Shown: positions 6,953 to 13,513 of the stretch, piece by piece
Numbering within the stretch: the first letter of the stretch is position 1
Layout: each line of letters starts with the position of its first letter
Source: JABDPF01 sp036351575
GTDB lineage: Bacteria > Pseudomonadota > Gammaproteobacteria > Xanthomonadales > SZUA-36
Length of the DNA stretch: 13,513 bases
Reading direction: 5' to 3'
Assembly: GCA_036351575.1 (NCBI GenBank)
Contig: JAZBPJ010000149.1
Span: 1-13,513 of the forward strand
Position numbers and translations under genes: made by a program
The notes under the pieces: generated by a model
Seen by the model: the letters and a program-made list of their open reading frames with translations, nothing else
What the model was told of the DNA's origin: nothing
Databases searched by the model: none

Positions 6953-8560
6953 ATGAGCAGGATCGAAAGCCGGCTGGATACCGGCAGCGAAGATTTCCAG
7001 GCCAACGCCGGGCACATGCGCGCGCTGGTCGATGACCTCGAACAACAGGTAGCGCAGGTCAGAAAAGGCGGGGGCGAGCGTTACCAGCAGCGCCACCGCG
7101 AACGCGGCAAGCTGCTGGCGAGGGAGCGCATCGACGCGCTGGTCGACCCGGGTTCACCGTTCCTCGAACTCTCGCAGCTCGCCGCGCTGAACGTTTACGA
7201 CGAAGATGCCGCGGCCGCGGGCATCGTGACCGGCGTCGGCCGGGTCGCCGGCCAGGAGTGCATGATCGTCGCCAACGATGCCACGGTCAAAGGCGGCACC
7301 TATTTTCCGCTGACCGTGAAAAAACACCTGCGGGCGCAGGACATCGCCGCGCAGAACAACCTGCCGTGCATCTACCTGGTGGACTCGGGCGGCGCCTACC
7401 TGCCGATGCAGGACGAGGTGTTCCCCGACCGTGATCATTTCGGCCGGATTTTTTACAACCAGGCCAACCTCTCGGCGCGCAACATTCCGCAGATCGCGGT
7501 GGTGATGGGTTCCTGCACGGCCGGCGGCGCCTACGTGCCGGCCATGGCGGACGAGGCCATCATCGTGCGTGAACAGGGCACGATATTTCTCGGCGGACCG
7601 CCCCTGGTGCGGGCGGCGACCGGTGAGATCGTCTCGCCCGAAGAACTGGGCGGCGCCGACGTGCACACGCGCGAGTCGGGCGTGGCCGATCACTACGCGC
7701 GCAACGACCACCACGCGCTGAAACTGGCGCGGCGCGCGGTCAGCCGCCTGAACCGCGTGAAAAACGTGCAGCTCGACGTGGCCGAGCCCCGCGAACCCGA
7801 CTACGATCCTGCCGAGATCCTGGGTGTCGTGCCCAGGGACCCGCGCAAACCTTACGACGTGCGCGAAATCATCGCGCGCACGGTGGACGCCTCCGTGCTG
7901 GACGAGTTCAAGCCGCGCTTCGGCGAAACGCTGGTCTGCGGTTTTGCCCGGATTTTCGGCTACCCCGTGGGAATCGTCGCCAACAACGGCATCCTGTTCA
8001 GCGAGTCGGCGCAGAAAGGCGCACATTTCATCGAGCTCTGCGGCCAGCGCAAGATTCCGCTGCTGTTCCTGCAGAACATCACGGGGTTCATGGTAGGGCG
8101 GCAGTACGAGGCCGGCGGAATCGCCAAGCACGGCGCCAAGTTGGTCACCGCGGTTTCCACCGTCGCGGTGCCGAAGATCACGGTCATCATCGGCAACTCC
8201 TACGGCGCCGGCAACTACGGCATGTGCGGGCGGGCCTACGAACCGCGCTTCCTGTTCAGCTGGCCGAACTCGCGCATCTCGGTGATGGGCGGGGAACAGG
8301 CCGCCAACGTGCTCGCGCAGGTCAAGCGCGATCAGAAGGAGCGCGCAGGCGAAGCGTGGAGCGAAGAAGACGAGGCGGCGTTCCGCCAGCCCATCCTCGA
8401 CCGCTACGAGACGCAGGGGCACCCGTACTACGCCTCGGCGCGGTTGTGGGACGACGGCGTCATCGACCCGGTGCAGACCCGCCAGGTCGTCGGCCTGGCC
8501 CTGTCGGCCGCGCTGAACCGGCCGATCGAAGAAACGCGCTTCGGCGTGTTCCGGATGTGA
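6953..8560 (+). CDS. liuB: Methylcrotonyl-CoA carboxylase, carboxyltransferase (beta) subunit
   Basis: The carboxyltransferase subunit of the biotin enzyme that converts 3-methylcrotonyl-CoA to 3-methylglutaconyl-CoA. The product has 535 residues, the usual length. An upstream in-frame GTG at 6782 would overlap liuA, but the ATG at 6953 has an excellent GAAGGGA (6938-6944) and the family N-terminus. Crotonase-fold signatures are clear: LVDSGGAYLPMQDEVFPDRDHFG, GSCTAGGAYVPAM and GTIFLGGPPLVRAATGE in the N half; NNGILFSESAQKGAHFIELC, LQNITGFMVG and GNSYGAGNYGMCGRAYEPRFLFSWPN in the C half. The phenylalanine-rich VFPDRDHFGRIF segment distinguishes it from propionyl-CoA carboxylase beta. It sits 23 bp after liuA and 11 bp before liuD. 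Confidence 0.96.
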   Translation: MSRIESRLDTGSEDFQANAGHMRALVDDLEQQVAQVRKGGGERYQQRHRERGKLLARERIDALVDPGSPFLELSQLAALNVYDEDAAAAGIVTGVGRVAGQECMIVANDATVKGGTYFPLTVKKHLRAQDIAAQNNLPCIYLVDSGGAYLPMQDEVFPDRDHFGRIFYNQANLSARNIPQIAVVMGSCTAGGAYVPAMADEAIIVREQGTIFLGGPPLVRAATGEIVSPEELGGADVHTRESGVADHYARNDHHALKLARRAVSRLNRVKNVQLDVAEPREPDYDPAEILGVVPRDPRKPYDVREIIARTVDASVLDEFKPRFGETLVCGFARIFGYPVGIVANNGILFSESAQKGAHFIELCGQRKIPLLFLQNITGFMVGRQYEAGGIAKHGAKLVTAVSTVAVPKITVIIGNSYGAGNYGMCGRAYEPRFLFSWPNSRISVMGGEQAANVLAQVKRDQKERAGEAWSEEDEAAFRQPILDRYETQGHPYYASARLWDDGVIDPVQTRQVVGLALSAALNRPIEETRFGVFRM

Positions 8561-8571
8561 GGGGACGACGC

Positions 8572-10569
8572 ATGTTCAAGAAAATCCTGGTTGCCAACCG
8601 CGGCGAAATCGCCTGCCGCGTGATCCGCACCGCTCGCCGCATGGGCATTGCCACGGTCGCCGTCTACAGCGAGGCGGACCGCGACGCGCTGCACGTATCG
8701 CTGGCCGACGAGGCCGTGAGGCTGGGGCCGCCGCGTCCCGCCGATTCCTACCTGCGCGGGGACCGCGTGATCGAGGCCTGCCGCAAGACCGGCGCCGAGG
8801 CCGTGCACCCGGGCTACGGCTTTCTTTCCGAGAACGCGGACTTCGCCGGGCTTTGCAGCGAGAACGGCATCACCTTCATCGGTCCCGAACCTTCGGCCAT
8901 TCGCGCGATGGGCTCGAAGTCAGCCGCCAAGTCGATCATGCAGGCCGCCGGCGTACCGCTGGTTCCCGGGTTCCATGGTGAGAATGCCTCCGACGACGAA
9001 CTCCGATCCGCGGCCGCTGACATCGGCTACCCGGTGCTGATCAAGGCCGCCGCGGGCGGCGGCGGCAAGGGTATGCGCCTGGTGCGCGACGCGTCCGGGT
9101 TCGACGAGGCGCTGGACTCGGCGCGGCGCGAGGCCCTGGCCGGATTCGGCGACGATCTGATGCTGGTGGAAAAATACCTGGAGCACCCGCGCCACGTCGA
9201 GATCCAGGTGTTCTGCGACACGCGGGGCAACGCGGTTTACCTGTTCGAACGGGACTGCTCCATCCAGCGCCGGCACCAGAAAATCATCGAGGAAGCCCCG
9301 GCGCCCGGTGTGGGCCCGGAACTGCGCAGCGCGATGGGTGAAGCCGCCCTGCGCGCGGCGCGGGCCATCGACTACGTGGGTGCGGGCACGGTGGAGTTCC
9401 TGCTGGACGGCAAAGGCGCGTTCTACTTCATGGAAATGAACACCCGGCTGCAGGTCGAACACCCGGTGACGGAAATGGTGACCGGGCTGGACCTGGTCGA
9501 GTGGCAGATCCGGGTTGCGAGCGGTGCAGCGCTGCCCCTGGAGCAGGATGACCTGGAACTGCGCGGCCACGCCATCGAGGCGCGTATTTACGCCGAGGAC
9601 CCCGCGGCCGGTTTCCTGCCGGCCAGCGGCCGGCTGACCTTCCTGGAAGCGCCCGCGGAGGACCGCCACGTGCGCGTGGACAGCGGCGTGCTGCAGGGCG
9701 ACGAGGTCAGCGTGTTCTACGATCCGATGATCGCCAAGCTGGTCGCCTGGGACGAGGACCGTGAAGGCGCGCTGTCCCGCCTGGCGCGGGCGCTGTCCGA
9801 GTACCGCATCAGCGGGCCGCGGACCAACCTGTCGTTCCTTTACAGCCTGGTGAGCAGCGAACCGTATCGCCAGGGGCGGGTCAACACCCATTTCGTCGAG
9901 GACCACCACAAACTGCTGTTCCACGAAACGCCCGAGGACCGCCTGCGCGACCTGCCGCTGGCATCGCTCTACCTGCTGCTGCGGATGGAACGGGTCACCC
10001 AGGCGCGCGCCGGGGCCGGGGATCCCGGGTCACCCTGGAACGCATCCGACGCCTGGCGCCTGAACGCGCCGGCCCAGCACCGCGGCGCGATCGTGGTCAA
10101 CGGCACGGCCCACGAGGTGCCGGTGCAGGAAATCGGCAGCGGCCAAAAACGCCGCTTCGCGATCACGGCGGGCGGCAAGACGGTGCTGGCCCGGGGGCGG
10201 CTTGAGGGCAATGACCTGATCGCCGTGATCGACGGACACCGGCAAACCGTGCAGGTCGTCGAAGACGGTGAATCCTTCACGCTGTTCGGGCAGGGCGGCG
10301 CACTGGAATTCTCGCTGGCGCAGCCGGATTTCGGCGACGAGAGAGAGGCGGCGGGCGGCGATGTCTCCACCGCCCCGATGCACGGCACGGTGGTCAAACT
10401 ATTGGCCGAACCGGGTAAACCCATCGAAGCGGGTCAGCCCCTGCTGGTGCTCGAAGCCATGAAAATGGAGCACACGATCTGCGCCTCGACGGCCGGGCAG
10501 GTCGCCGCGTTCCGGGTCAAGCCCGGCCAGCAGGTCGCCGCAGGCGAACGCATGTTCGATTGGGTGTAG
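8572..10569 (+). CDS. liuD: Methylcrotonyl-CoA carboxylase, biotin-carrying (alpha) subunit
   Basis: The biotin carboxylase/carrier subunit that charges biotin with bicarbonate and ATP and presents it to LiuB. The product has 665 residues. In order: biotin carboxylase N-domain (FKKILVANRGEIACRVIRT); ATP-grasp glycine loop KAAAGGGGKGM; EKYLEHPRHVEIQVF; RDCSIQRRHQKIIEEAP; EMNTRLQVEHPVTE; a central linker domain with DPGSPWNASDAWRLN; and a C-terminal biotinyl domain with EAMKMEH, biotin attachment at Lys631, 35 residues from the end as expected. A longer reading frame opens far upstream inside liuB, but the ATG at 8572 preceded by GAGGGGA (8559-8565) gives the standard N-terminus. The stop codon TAG is part of a repeat that begins at the end of the gene. 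It is the last gene of the operon; no liuC or liuE follows. Confidence 0.96.
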   Translation: MFKKILVANRGEIACRVIRTARRMGIATVAVYSEADRDALHVSLADEAVRLGPPRPADSYLRGDRVIEACRKTGAEAVHPGYGFLSENADFAGLCSENGITFIGPEPSAIRAMGSKSAAKSIMQAAGVPLVPGFHGENASDDELRSAAADIGYPVLIKAAAGGGGKGMRLVRDASGFDEALDSARREALAGFGDDLMLVEKYLEHPRHVEIQVFCDTRGNAVYLFERDCSIQRRHQKIIEEAPAPGVGPELRSAMGEAALRAARAIDYVGAGTVEFLLDGKGAFYFMEMNTRLQVEHPVTEMVTGLDLVEWQIRVASGAALPLEQDDLELRGHAIEARIYAEDPAAGFLPASGRLTFLEAPAEDRHVRVDSGVLQGDEVSVFYDPMIAKLVAWDEDREGALSRLARALSEYRISGPRTNLSFLYSLVSSEPYRQGRVNTHFVEDHHKLLFHETPEDRLRDLPLASLYLLLRMERVTQARAGAGDPGSPWNASDAWRLNAPAQHRGAIVVNGTAHEVPVQEIGSGQKRRFAITAGGKTVLARGRLEGNDLIAVIDGHRQTVQVVEDGESFTLFGQGGALEFSLAQPDFGDEREAAGGDVSTAPMHGTVVKLLAEPGKPIEAGQPLLVLEAMKMEHTICASTAGQVAAFRVKPGQQVAAGERMFDWV

Positions 10570-10620
10570 GAGCTCACATGCGGGCGATTGGGTTTCGCAG
10601 GAGCTCACATGCGGGCGATT
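10568..10620. repeat. Direct repeat, REP-like, overlapping the liuD stop codon
   Basis: A 22-nt word beginning AGGAGCTCACATGCGGG occurs at 10568-10589 and again at 10599-10620, a 31-bp period. The preceding GATTGGGT is also echoed (GATTGGGTG before copy 1, GATTGGGTT between copies). The TGTAGGAGC opening resembles the dispersed TGTAGGAGC-type repeats common in pseudomonads and relatives. The first copy includes the last two bases of the liuD stop. The 75-bp gap to the convergent gene shows no clear intrinsic terminator. Confidence 0.8.
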
Positions 10621-10644
10621 CATTGATGAATATAGAAACGTTCG

Positions 10645-11577
10645 TCAGCGGCTGCTGCAATGATCCGGAATAACTTTTTCTGGTAGTGAGAAGTTGTCCG
10701 GCCCCAGCACGTTCTCGATCGTTTCCAGCGCCGGGCGCAGTGCATCCCACTGGCCGGCGGCTTCATCGGGATTGAAGGCGGCCACCACGGCGTCCTCGCG
10801 GCTATAGCGCCAGGCATGCACCTTTGTCTTCGTGCCCGCGAAGGCTTCCATCATGTCGTCGAGATTGTTTGCCTTGTCGTCGGCGAGAATGATGACCTTC
10901 GGCCATTCCGTACCCGTTTTATCCAGCAGGGCCTTCATCATCTGGCCCTTGTGCTGCCCCGCGGTCAGGAATACGCCGTCTTCGTAATGGACCGGTCGAA
11001 TGCCGTTGTTCGGCAGAAAGGTTTCGGTCCAGCCGCGCTGCGGCGTAATTGCCGTTGGCCAGAAAGCGATGCCCTGGCGGCGGAGTTCGCGAAACGTCTG
11101 CAGCCGGTAATCGGAACCGCGCGAGGTCAGGGCGATCGTCCTGATGCCGGCATCCTGGATGCGCTTAACCTGTTCGGCTGCATCGGCCTGCGTGGCCCGC
11201 ATGGCGCTGGCGAAAAAGAGGGCGCCCTGCACGGCAAAGCGGTCGCCGACCAGCATCGGGGTGCAGGGGTCATCGGTTGAAAGGTCTTTTTGCCAGTAAT
11301 ACCACTGGTCAGAGCCGAGATCCTGCTCCATCGCCAGCAGCGTGTTGTCGATATCGAAGACAACGATAACGCTTTTCGCCCCGTACGTTTCGGCAAGGCT
11401 GATGGCCGAGTCCGCGACCATCGCCAGGTCGCCGGTTTCCGCCCGCAGGTTCTGCGGCGCAGGAGTCGTCGTGGCGCAGGCTGTGAGCAGCAGGCAGATC
11501 AAAAGCATTGGAAAAAAGCGGGTCAAGACGGCCATCTTTGTTGAATCCGGTGGTTTGGTCAGAACGAACTCTGCCAT
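10645..11577 (-). CDS. DUF2608-like HAD-superfamily lipoprotein
   Basis: A 310-residue protein with a lipoprotein signal (LTRFFPMLLICLLLTAC, Cys34; the next residue Ala favours the outer membrane). The phosphatase-type HAD motifs follow in order: FDIDNTLL (Asp75, Asp77), ALTSRG (Thr151), Lys210 in GQHKGQMM, and ILADDKANNLDDM (Asp233/Asp234). The overall pattern recalls DUF2608 proteins of unknown substrate. A periplasm-facing phosphohydrolase is the best guess. Start choice: the ATG at 11577 has GAGG 5 nt upstream. An ATG at 11535 would give a more compact signal peptide (296 residues, Cys20). A GTG at 11628 is also in frame. It converges on liuD and reads away from the tRNA region. Family assignment is moderate; the HAD fold and lipobox are well supported. 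Confidence 0.8.
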   Translation of the reverse strand: MAEFVLTKPPDSTKMAVLTRFFPMLLICLLLTACATTTPAPQNLRAETGDLAMVADSAISLAETYGAKSVIVVFDIDNTLLAMEQDLGSDQWYYWQKDLSTDDPCTPMLVGDRFAVQGALFFASAMRATQADAAEQVKRIQDAGIRTIALTSRGSDYRLQTFRELRRQGIAFWPTAITPQRGWTETFLPNNGIRPVHYEDGVFLTAGQHKGQMMKALLDKTGTEWPKVIILADDKANNLDDMMEAFAGTKTKVHAWRYSREDAVVAAFNPDEAAGQWDALRPALETIENVLGPDNFSLPEKVIPDHCSSR

Positions 11578-11658
11578 CCCGACCTCAACTAAGCAACGGA
11601 TTCTCATTGATAATCGGCACCGCATCACCTAAAATTGCCGCCCTCCCGAACTGGGATC

Positions 11659-11710
11659 GCCGCGCAGCGGCTGCTCTTCGAGAGCGTACAATTTAAAAAG
11701 TTTCTGGAGA
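11659..11710 (+). repeat. Duplicated tRNA leader: hairpins, -10 box and tRNA 5' end
   Basis: This stretch parallels 11908-11958 just upstream of the intact tRNA. Both have a 13-nt hairpin (GCCGC-GCA-GCGGC here, GTCGC-GCA-GCGAC there), then a second hairpin (GCTCT-TCG-AGAGC here, TCGC-TAAAA-GCGA there), then TACAAT (11687-11692 here), then TTTCTGGAGAGG. It would serve as a promoter for the broken tRNA copy. Confidence 0.65.
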
Positions 11711-11814
11711 GGGCGTTGCGTGCCGCTATGCACGCGAATTAAGCGGTCGCGAAGCGACACCGTTCTATGTGGTCGAACGGGCTCGCCTGGAAAGTGAGTG
11801 TACGGTGTTGAGCC
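11704..11814 (+). pseudogene. Broken copy of tRNA-Ser(GGA)
   Basis: The 5' acceptor strand with flank (TTTCTGGAGAGG) is intact up to 11711. About 57 nt of unrelated palindromic sequence then interrupt the D arm. Positions 11769-11814 match 11966-12011 of the intact tRNA base for base (46 nt: rest of the D arm, anticodon arm with GGA, variable arm). The T arm and 3' acceptor strand are missing, replaced by a run of hairpins. It cannot fold as a tRNA. Identity of the retained parts suggests a recent duplication or ongoing conversion. Confidence 0.85.
11711..11758 (+). repeat. Left arm of a ~48-bp inverted repeat
   Basis: The first 25 nt (11711-11735) are the reverse complement of 12264-12288 with a single mismatch. 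The next 23 nt match 12241-12263 at about 18 of 23 positions. Two hairpins lie inside: TTGCGTGC with GCACGCGA (11716-11737), and GTCGC-GAA-GCGAC (11746-11758). It interrupts the broken tRNA copy. Confidence 0.88.
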
Positions 11815-11890
11815 CGAGCGACAGGGATGTCGCGAGGAAGGCGACTGCCAGGAGGCAGCCGTCGCCGGCGGCTCGAAGAGCCGCTACGCA
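11814..11890 (+). repeat. Array of three perfect hairpins (REP-like or structured RNA)
   Basis: GCGACA-GGGA-TGTCGC occupies 11818-11833. A compound hairpin occupies 11840-11866, with GGCGA/TCGCC outside and CTGCC-AGGA-GGCAG inside. GCGGCTC-GAA-GAGCCGC occupies 11868-11884. The hairpins are packed within a few nucleotides of each other with small purine-rich loops, and they replace the 3' part of the broken tRNA. No reading frame explains them. Whether they act as RNA or as a DNA repeat cannot be told from one copy. Confidence 0.7.
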
Positions 11891-11936
11891 AGTTTGTTGT
11901 GTTTAACGTCGCGCAGCGACTGTCGCTAAAAGCGAA

Positions 11937-11942
11937 TACAAT
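11937..11942 (+). promoter_or_regulatory. -10 box of tRNA-Ser
   Basis: TACAAT lies 9 nt before the mature 5' end of the tRNA, a normal distance. No good -35 sits 16-18 bp upstream, because that place is occupied by the GTCGC-GCA-GCGAC hairpin. The same box recurs at 11687-11692 before the broken copy. Confidence 0.55.
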
Positions 11943-11951
11943 CAGGTTTCT

Positions 11952-12044
<93 letters not shown>

Positions 12045-12045
12045 G

Positions 12046-12082
12046 AAATGAAAATGCCCGCTTTTTGCGGGCATTTTCATTT
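12046..12082 (+). terminator. Intrinsic terminator after tRNA-Ser
   Basis: A perfect 16-bp inverted repeat: AAATGAAAATGCCCGC (12046-12061), a TTTTT loop, and the exact complement (12067-12082). The GC core GCCCGC/GCGGGC is followed by ATTTTC. It starts 2 nt after the tRNA CCA. Its symmetry means it could act in both directions. Confidence 0.88.
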
Positions 12083-12092
12083 CTAACGAAGA

Positions 12093-12232
12093 GGTCGGGT
12101 TAAGAGCCCTTGGCAGCGGAGCTGCCAGGGTTCGACAAAATTGTCTGGAACAATTTTGAACATCGAGCGAAGCGAAGATGGCCCCGAAGGGGCGGAGGGC
12201 AGGATGCCCGGAGTAATCCCGACCGGCTCTTA
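12093..12232 (+). other. ~140-nt hairpin-rich element, possible structured RNA
   Basis: Successive hairpins are CCTTGGCAGC-GGA-GCTGCCAGGG (12108-12130), CAAAATTGT-CTGGA-ACAATTTTG (12136-12158), a CATC...GATG stem (12161-12180), GCCCC-GAA-GGGGC (12181-12193) and GGGCA-GGA-TGCCC (12197-12209). The ends are linked by two competing pairings: GGTCGGG (12093-12099) with CCCGACC (12218-12224), and TAAGAGCC (12101-12108) with GGCTCTTA (12225-12232). The element lies after a strong terminator and before the promoter of the next gene. No credible protein is encoded. Function unknown. Confidence 0.65.
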
Positions 12233-12240
12233 CAAAGTGA

Positions 12241-12288
12241 GTTGCTTCGCAACCGCATGATTTGCGTGTATAGCGGCACGCAACGCCC
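12241..12288 (-). repeat. Right arm of the ~48-bp inverted repeat
   Basis: The reverse complement of 11711-11758 (24 of 25 identical over the outer part). The inner hairpin here is GTTGC-TTC-GCAAC (12241-12253). Read on the other strand it is GTTGC-GAA-GCAAC, which differs from the left arm's GTCGC-GAA-GCGAC by one fully compensated base pair. Confidence 0.88.
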
Positions 12289-12333
12289 CTTCCGCGCTAC
12301 CCGCTACTTGCACCCGCCCAGAGCCGCCTGCAC

Positions 12334-12339
12334 TATAAT
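12334..12339 (+). promoter_or_regulatory. Likely -10 box of the phospholipase D-like gene
   Basis: A consensus TATAAT, 26 bp before the start codon. A TTGCAC at 12308-12313 is a weak -35 candidate, but the spacer would be 20 bp, longer than usual. Confidence 0.5.
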
Positions 12340-12365
12340 CCGGTGCCATTTTCTGAGTAATCGAT

Positions 12366-13513
12366 ATGCCGGGATTCCGTTTTCGTCTTTTTGTCGCCAT
12401 TCTGCTCGCGTCTCTGCTGGCGGGCTGCGCCGGTGGCCTGCAGCCCATCGAGACGCCGGACGAATTCACGCCGCCGCCGTCCGATGCCATGCAGTGGCAG
12501 GAACTGGAAGCGGTCCGCGAAGGCGACTGGTTCTACGTTTTAAATGTCGGCAGCGAGGCCTTTGACTGGCGCCTGCGCGCGATCGACAGCGCGGTCGAAA
12601 GCATCGATTTCCAGACCTTTATCTGGGACCTCGATTCCGCCGGCCACCGCGTGCTGGGACACCTGCTGACGGCGGCCGAACGCGGGGTGCGCGTGCGCGT
12701 GCTGGTGGACGACTCCTTCATCCTCGACGCCGACCGGCAATTGCTGGACATCGACCGGCACGAAAACATCGAGCTCAAGGTATTCAATCCCTACAAGCGG
12801 CGTTCCAGCGACGCGGCTTTGCGCCAGGTGCTGAATGCCGGCGAGTTTTACCGCCTTGATCACCGCATGCACAACAAGGTCATGGTCATCGACAACCGCG
12901 CGGCGATTATCGGCGGCCGCAACATCGCGGAAGAGTACTTCGGTTACCACGAGGAACACAATTTCCGCGATATGGAACTGGTGCTGGCGGGCCCCTTGGC
13001 GCAGGAACTCAGCGCCGGTTTCGATTCCTACTGGAACAACGACTGGTCGTTCCCGGTGGCCGCGGTGCTGGAACAGCGCGGAGCGCTCGAAATGCCCACG
13101 GAAGTTGACCTGCTGAGCGGATTGGAGCACACGGACCATGCCGAGCTGACCTTTGCAGAGCGACTCGATGCCTGGAAACAATTGGCTGCAACGGCCCACG
13201 AAGGCCGTGCCGAGCTGCTGCTGGACCGCCCGCCGGAGGAAAACCCCGCCGAAGAATCCCAGGCGCCGGTACAGGTCGGCAATCGGCTGATCGAAGCCAT
13301 CGACGCGGCACAGGAAGAAGTCTGGCTGGTTTCCGCTTACCTGATCCCGACCGGCGCGTTCGAGGATGCTGTTGACCGGGCCGTGTCGCGCGGAGTGCGC
13401 GTTCGCATTCTGACCAATTCAATCAATTCCAATAACCACCTGACCGCACACAGCGCCTACCGGCGGCACGTGCGTCACCTGGTGGAATCGGGGGCGGAAG
13501 TCCACGAGGTGCG
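12366..13513 (+). CDS. Phospholipase D/cardiolipin synthase-family lipoprotein (3' partial)
   Basis: The reading frame is open from the ATG to the window end (382 codons). Residues 1-21 form a lipoprotein signal (FRFRLFVAILLASLLAGC; Cys21, then Ala, which favours the outer membrane). A phospholipase D domain follows: DFQTFIWDLDSAG, a GVRVRVLVDDSF strand, and the first HKD motif, HNKVMVID (His169, Lys171, Asp176), leading into IIGGRNIAEEYFG. The second half begins with VWLVSAYLIPT and GVRVRILTNS; its HKD motif would lie beyond the window. The pattern, including GGRNIxxEYF, is closest to the ClsC/YmdC branch that makes cardiolipin from two phospholipids. A phospholipase or nuclease role cannot be excluded. 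There is little ribosome-binding sequence before the ATG, but the signal peptide supports this start. The lipobox and first HKD are secure. Confidence 0.9.
   Translation, partial: MPGFRFRLFVAILLASLLAGCAGGLQPIETPDEFTPPPSDAMQWQELEAVREGDWFYVLNVGSEAFDWRLRAIDSAVESIDFQTFIWDLDSAGHRVLGHLLTAAERGVRVRVLVDDSFILDADRQLLDIDRHENIELKVFNPYKRRSSDAALRQVLNAGEFYRLDHRMHNKVMVIDNRAAIIGGRNIAEEYFGYHEEHNFRDMELVLAGPLAQELSAGFDSYWNNDWSFPVAAVLEQRGALEMPTEVDLLSGLEHTDHAELTFAERLDAWKQLAATAHEGRAELLLDRPPEENPAEESQAPVQVGNRLIEAIDAAQEEVWLVSAYLIPTGAFEDAVDRAVSRGVRVRILTNSINSNNHLTAHSAYRRHVRHLVESGAEVHEV

Noticed and set aside
7154..8422. Minus-strand frame of 422 codons opposite liuB
   Set aside because: A GC-rich shadow frame with His/Arg/Val-rich composition and no domain. 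The opposite strand is an unambiguous conserved gene. The same applies to 8920-9924 opposite liuD.
8224..8571. Longer liuD reading frame starting inside liuB
   Set aside because: The extension is out-of-frame liuB sequence. FKKILVANRGEIA at the ATG of 8572 is the normal start.
10009..10040. REP insertion inside liuD (GATCCCGGGTCACCC, read as DPGSPW)
   Set aside because: A DPxSPW...WRLN segment is normal in methylcrotonyl-CoA carboxylase alpha subunits, so the resemblance to the CCCGGGATC repeat is probably chance.
12093..12232. Classical H-type pseudoknot
   Set aside because: With zero nucleotides between CCCGACC and GGCTCTTA, a full 7-bp and 8-bp pseudoknot is sterically implausible. Alternative pairing is the better reading.
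12110..12565. Plus-strand frame of 151 codons
   Set aside because: It crosses the hairpin element, the inverted repeat and the promoter, and runs out of frame into the lipoprotein gene. No recognisable domain.

Overview
The window is GC-rich (roughly two-thirds GC by eye) and densely coded. Gene content and order suggest a proteobacterium, most likely a gammaproteobacterium: a MerR-type LiuR regulator fused to a liu leucine-catabolism operon, hypF next to hypE, tRNA-Ser(GGA) with encoded CCA, and several families of palindromic REP-like repeats. I cannot name a genus.

Layout. (1) Positions 2-3477: the end of a hydrogenase-maturation cluster, with hypF (5' end cut off by the window edge) and hypE. 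Together these make the cyanide ligand of the [NiFe]-hydrogenase active site. REP-like palindromes sit in frame inside hypF and also supply its last codons and stop codon. (2) Positions 3556-4874: a two-gene unit with a 4-bp overlap, encoding a MaoC-type enoyl-CoA hydratase and a CitE/HpcH-type CoA-ester lyase. (3) Positions 4875-5355: about 480 bp with no gene. It holds three tandem ~60-bp repeats, one longer repeat that also occurs at the end of hypF, and a palindromic LiuR-type operator. (4) Positions 5356-10569: liuR-liuA-liuB-liuD, encoding a regulator, isovaleryl-CoA dehydrogenase and both subunits of methylcrotonyl-CoA carboxylase. The usual liuC (methylglutaconyl-CoA hydratase) and liuE (HMG-CoA lyase) are absent from the window. 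The adjacent MaoC and CitE proteins are natural candidates to replace them, as in the mycobacterial Rv2498c-Rv2502c arrangement.

(5) Positions 10645-11577, minus strand: a lipoprotein with HAD-fold phosphatase motifs (DUF2608-like), convergent with liuD. (6) Positions 11650-12290: a region without proteins that is full of structure. It holds an intact tRNA-Ser(GGA), an upstream broken copy of the same tRNA with its own duplicated leader and -10 box, a run of perfect small hairpins, a strong terminator, and a second ~140-nt hairpin-rich element. A ~48-bp inverted repeat encloses all of this, and its internal hairpin shows compensatory base changes between copies. This is the least conventional part of the window. 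(7) Positions 12366-13513: the start of a lipoprotein of the phospholipase D/cardiolipin synthase superfamily, cut off by the window end.

How the parts work together. Regions 2 and 4 plausibly form one leucine-to-acetyl-CoA plus acetoacetate pathway. Regions 1, 5 and 7 look functionally independent of it.
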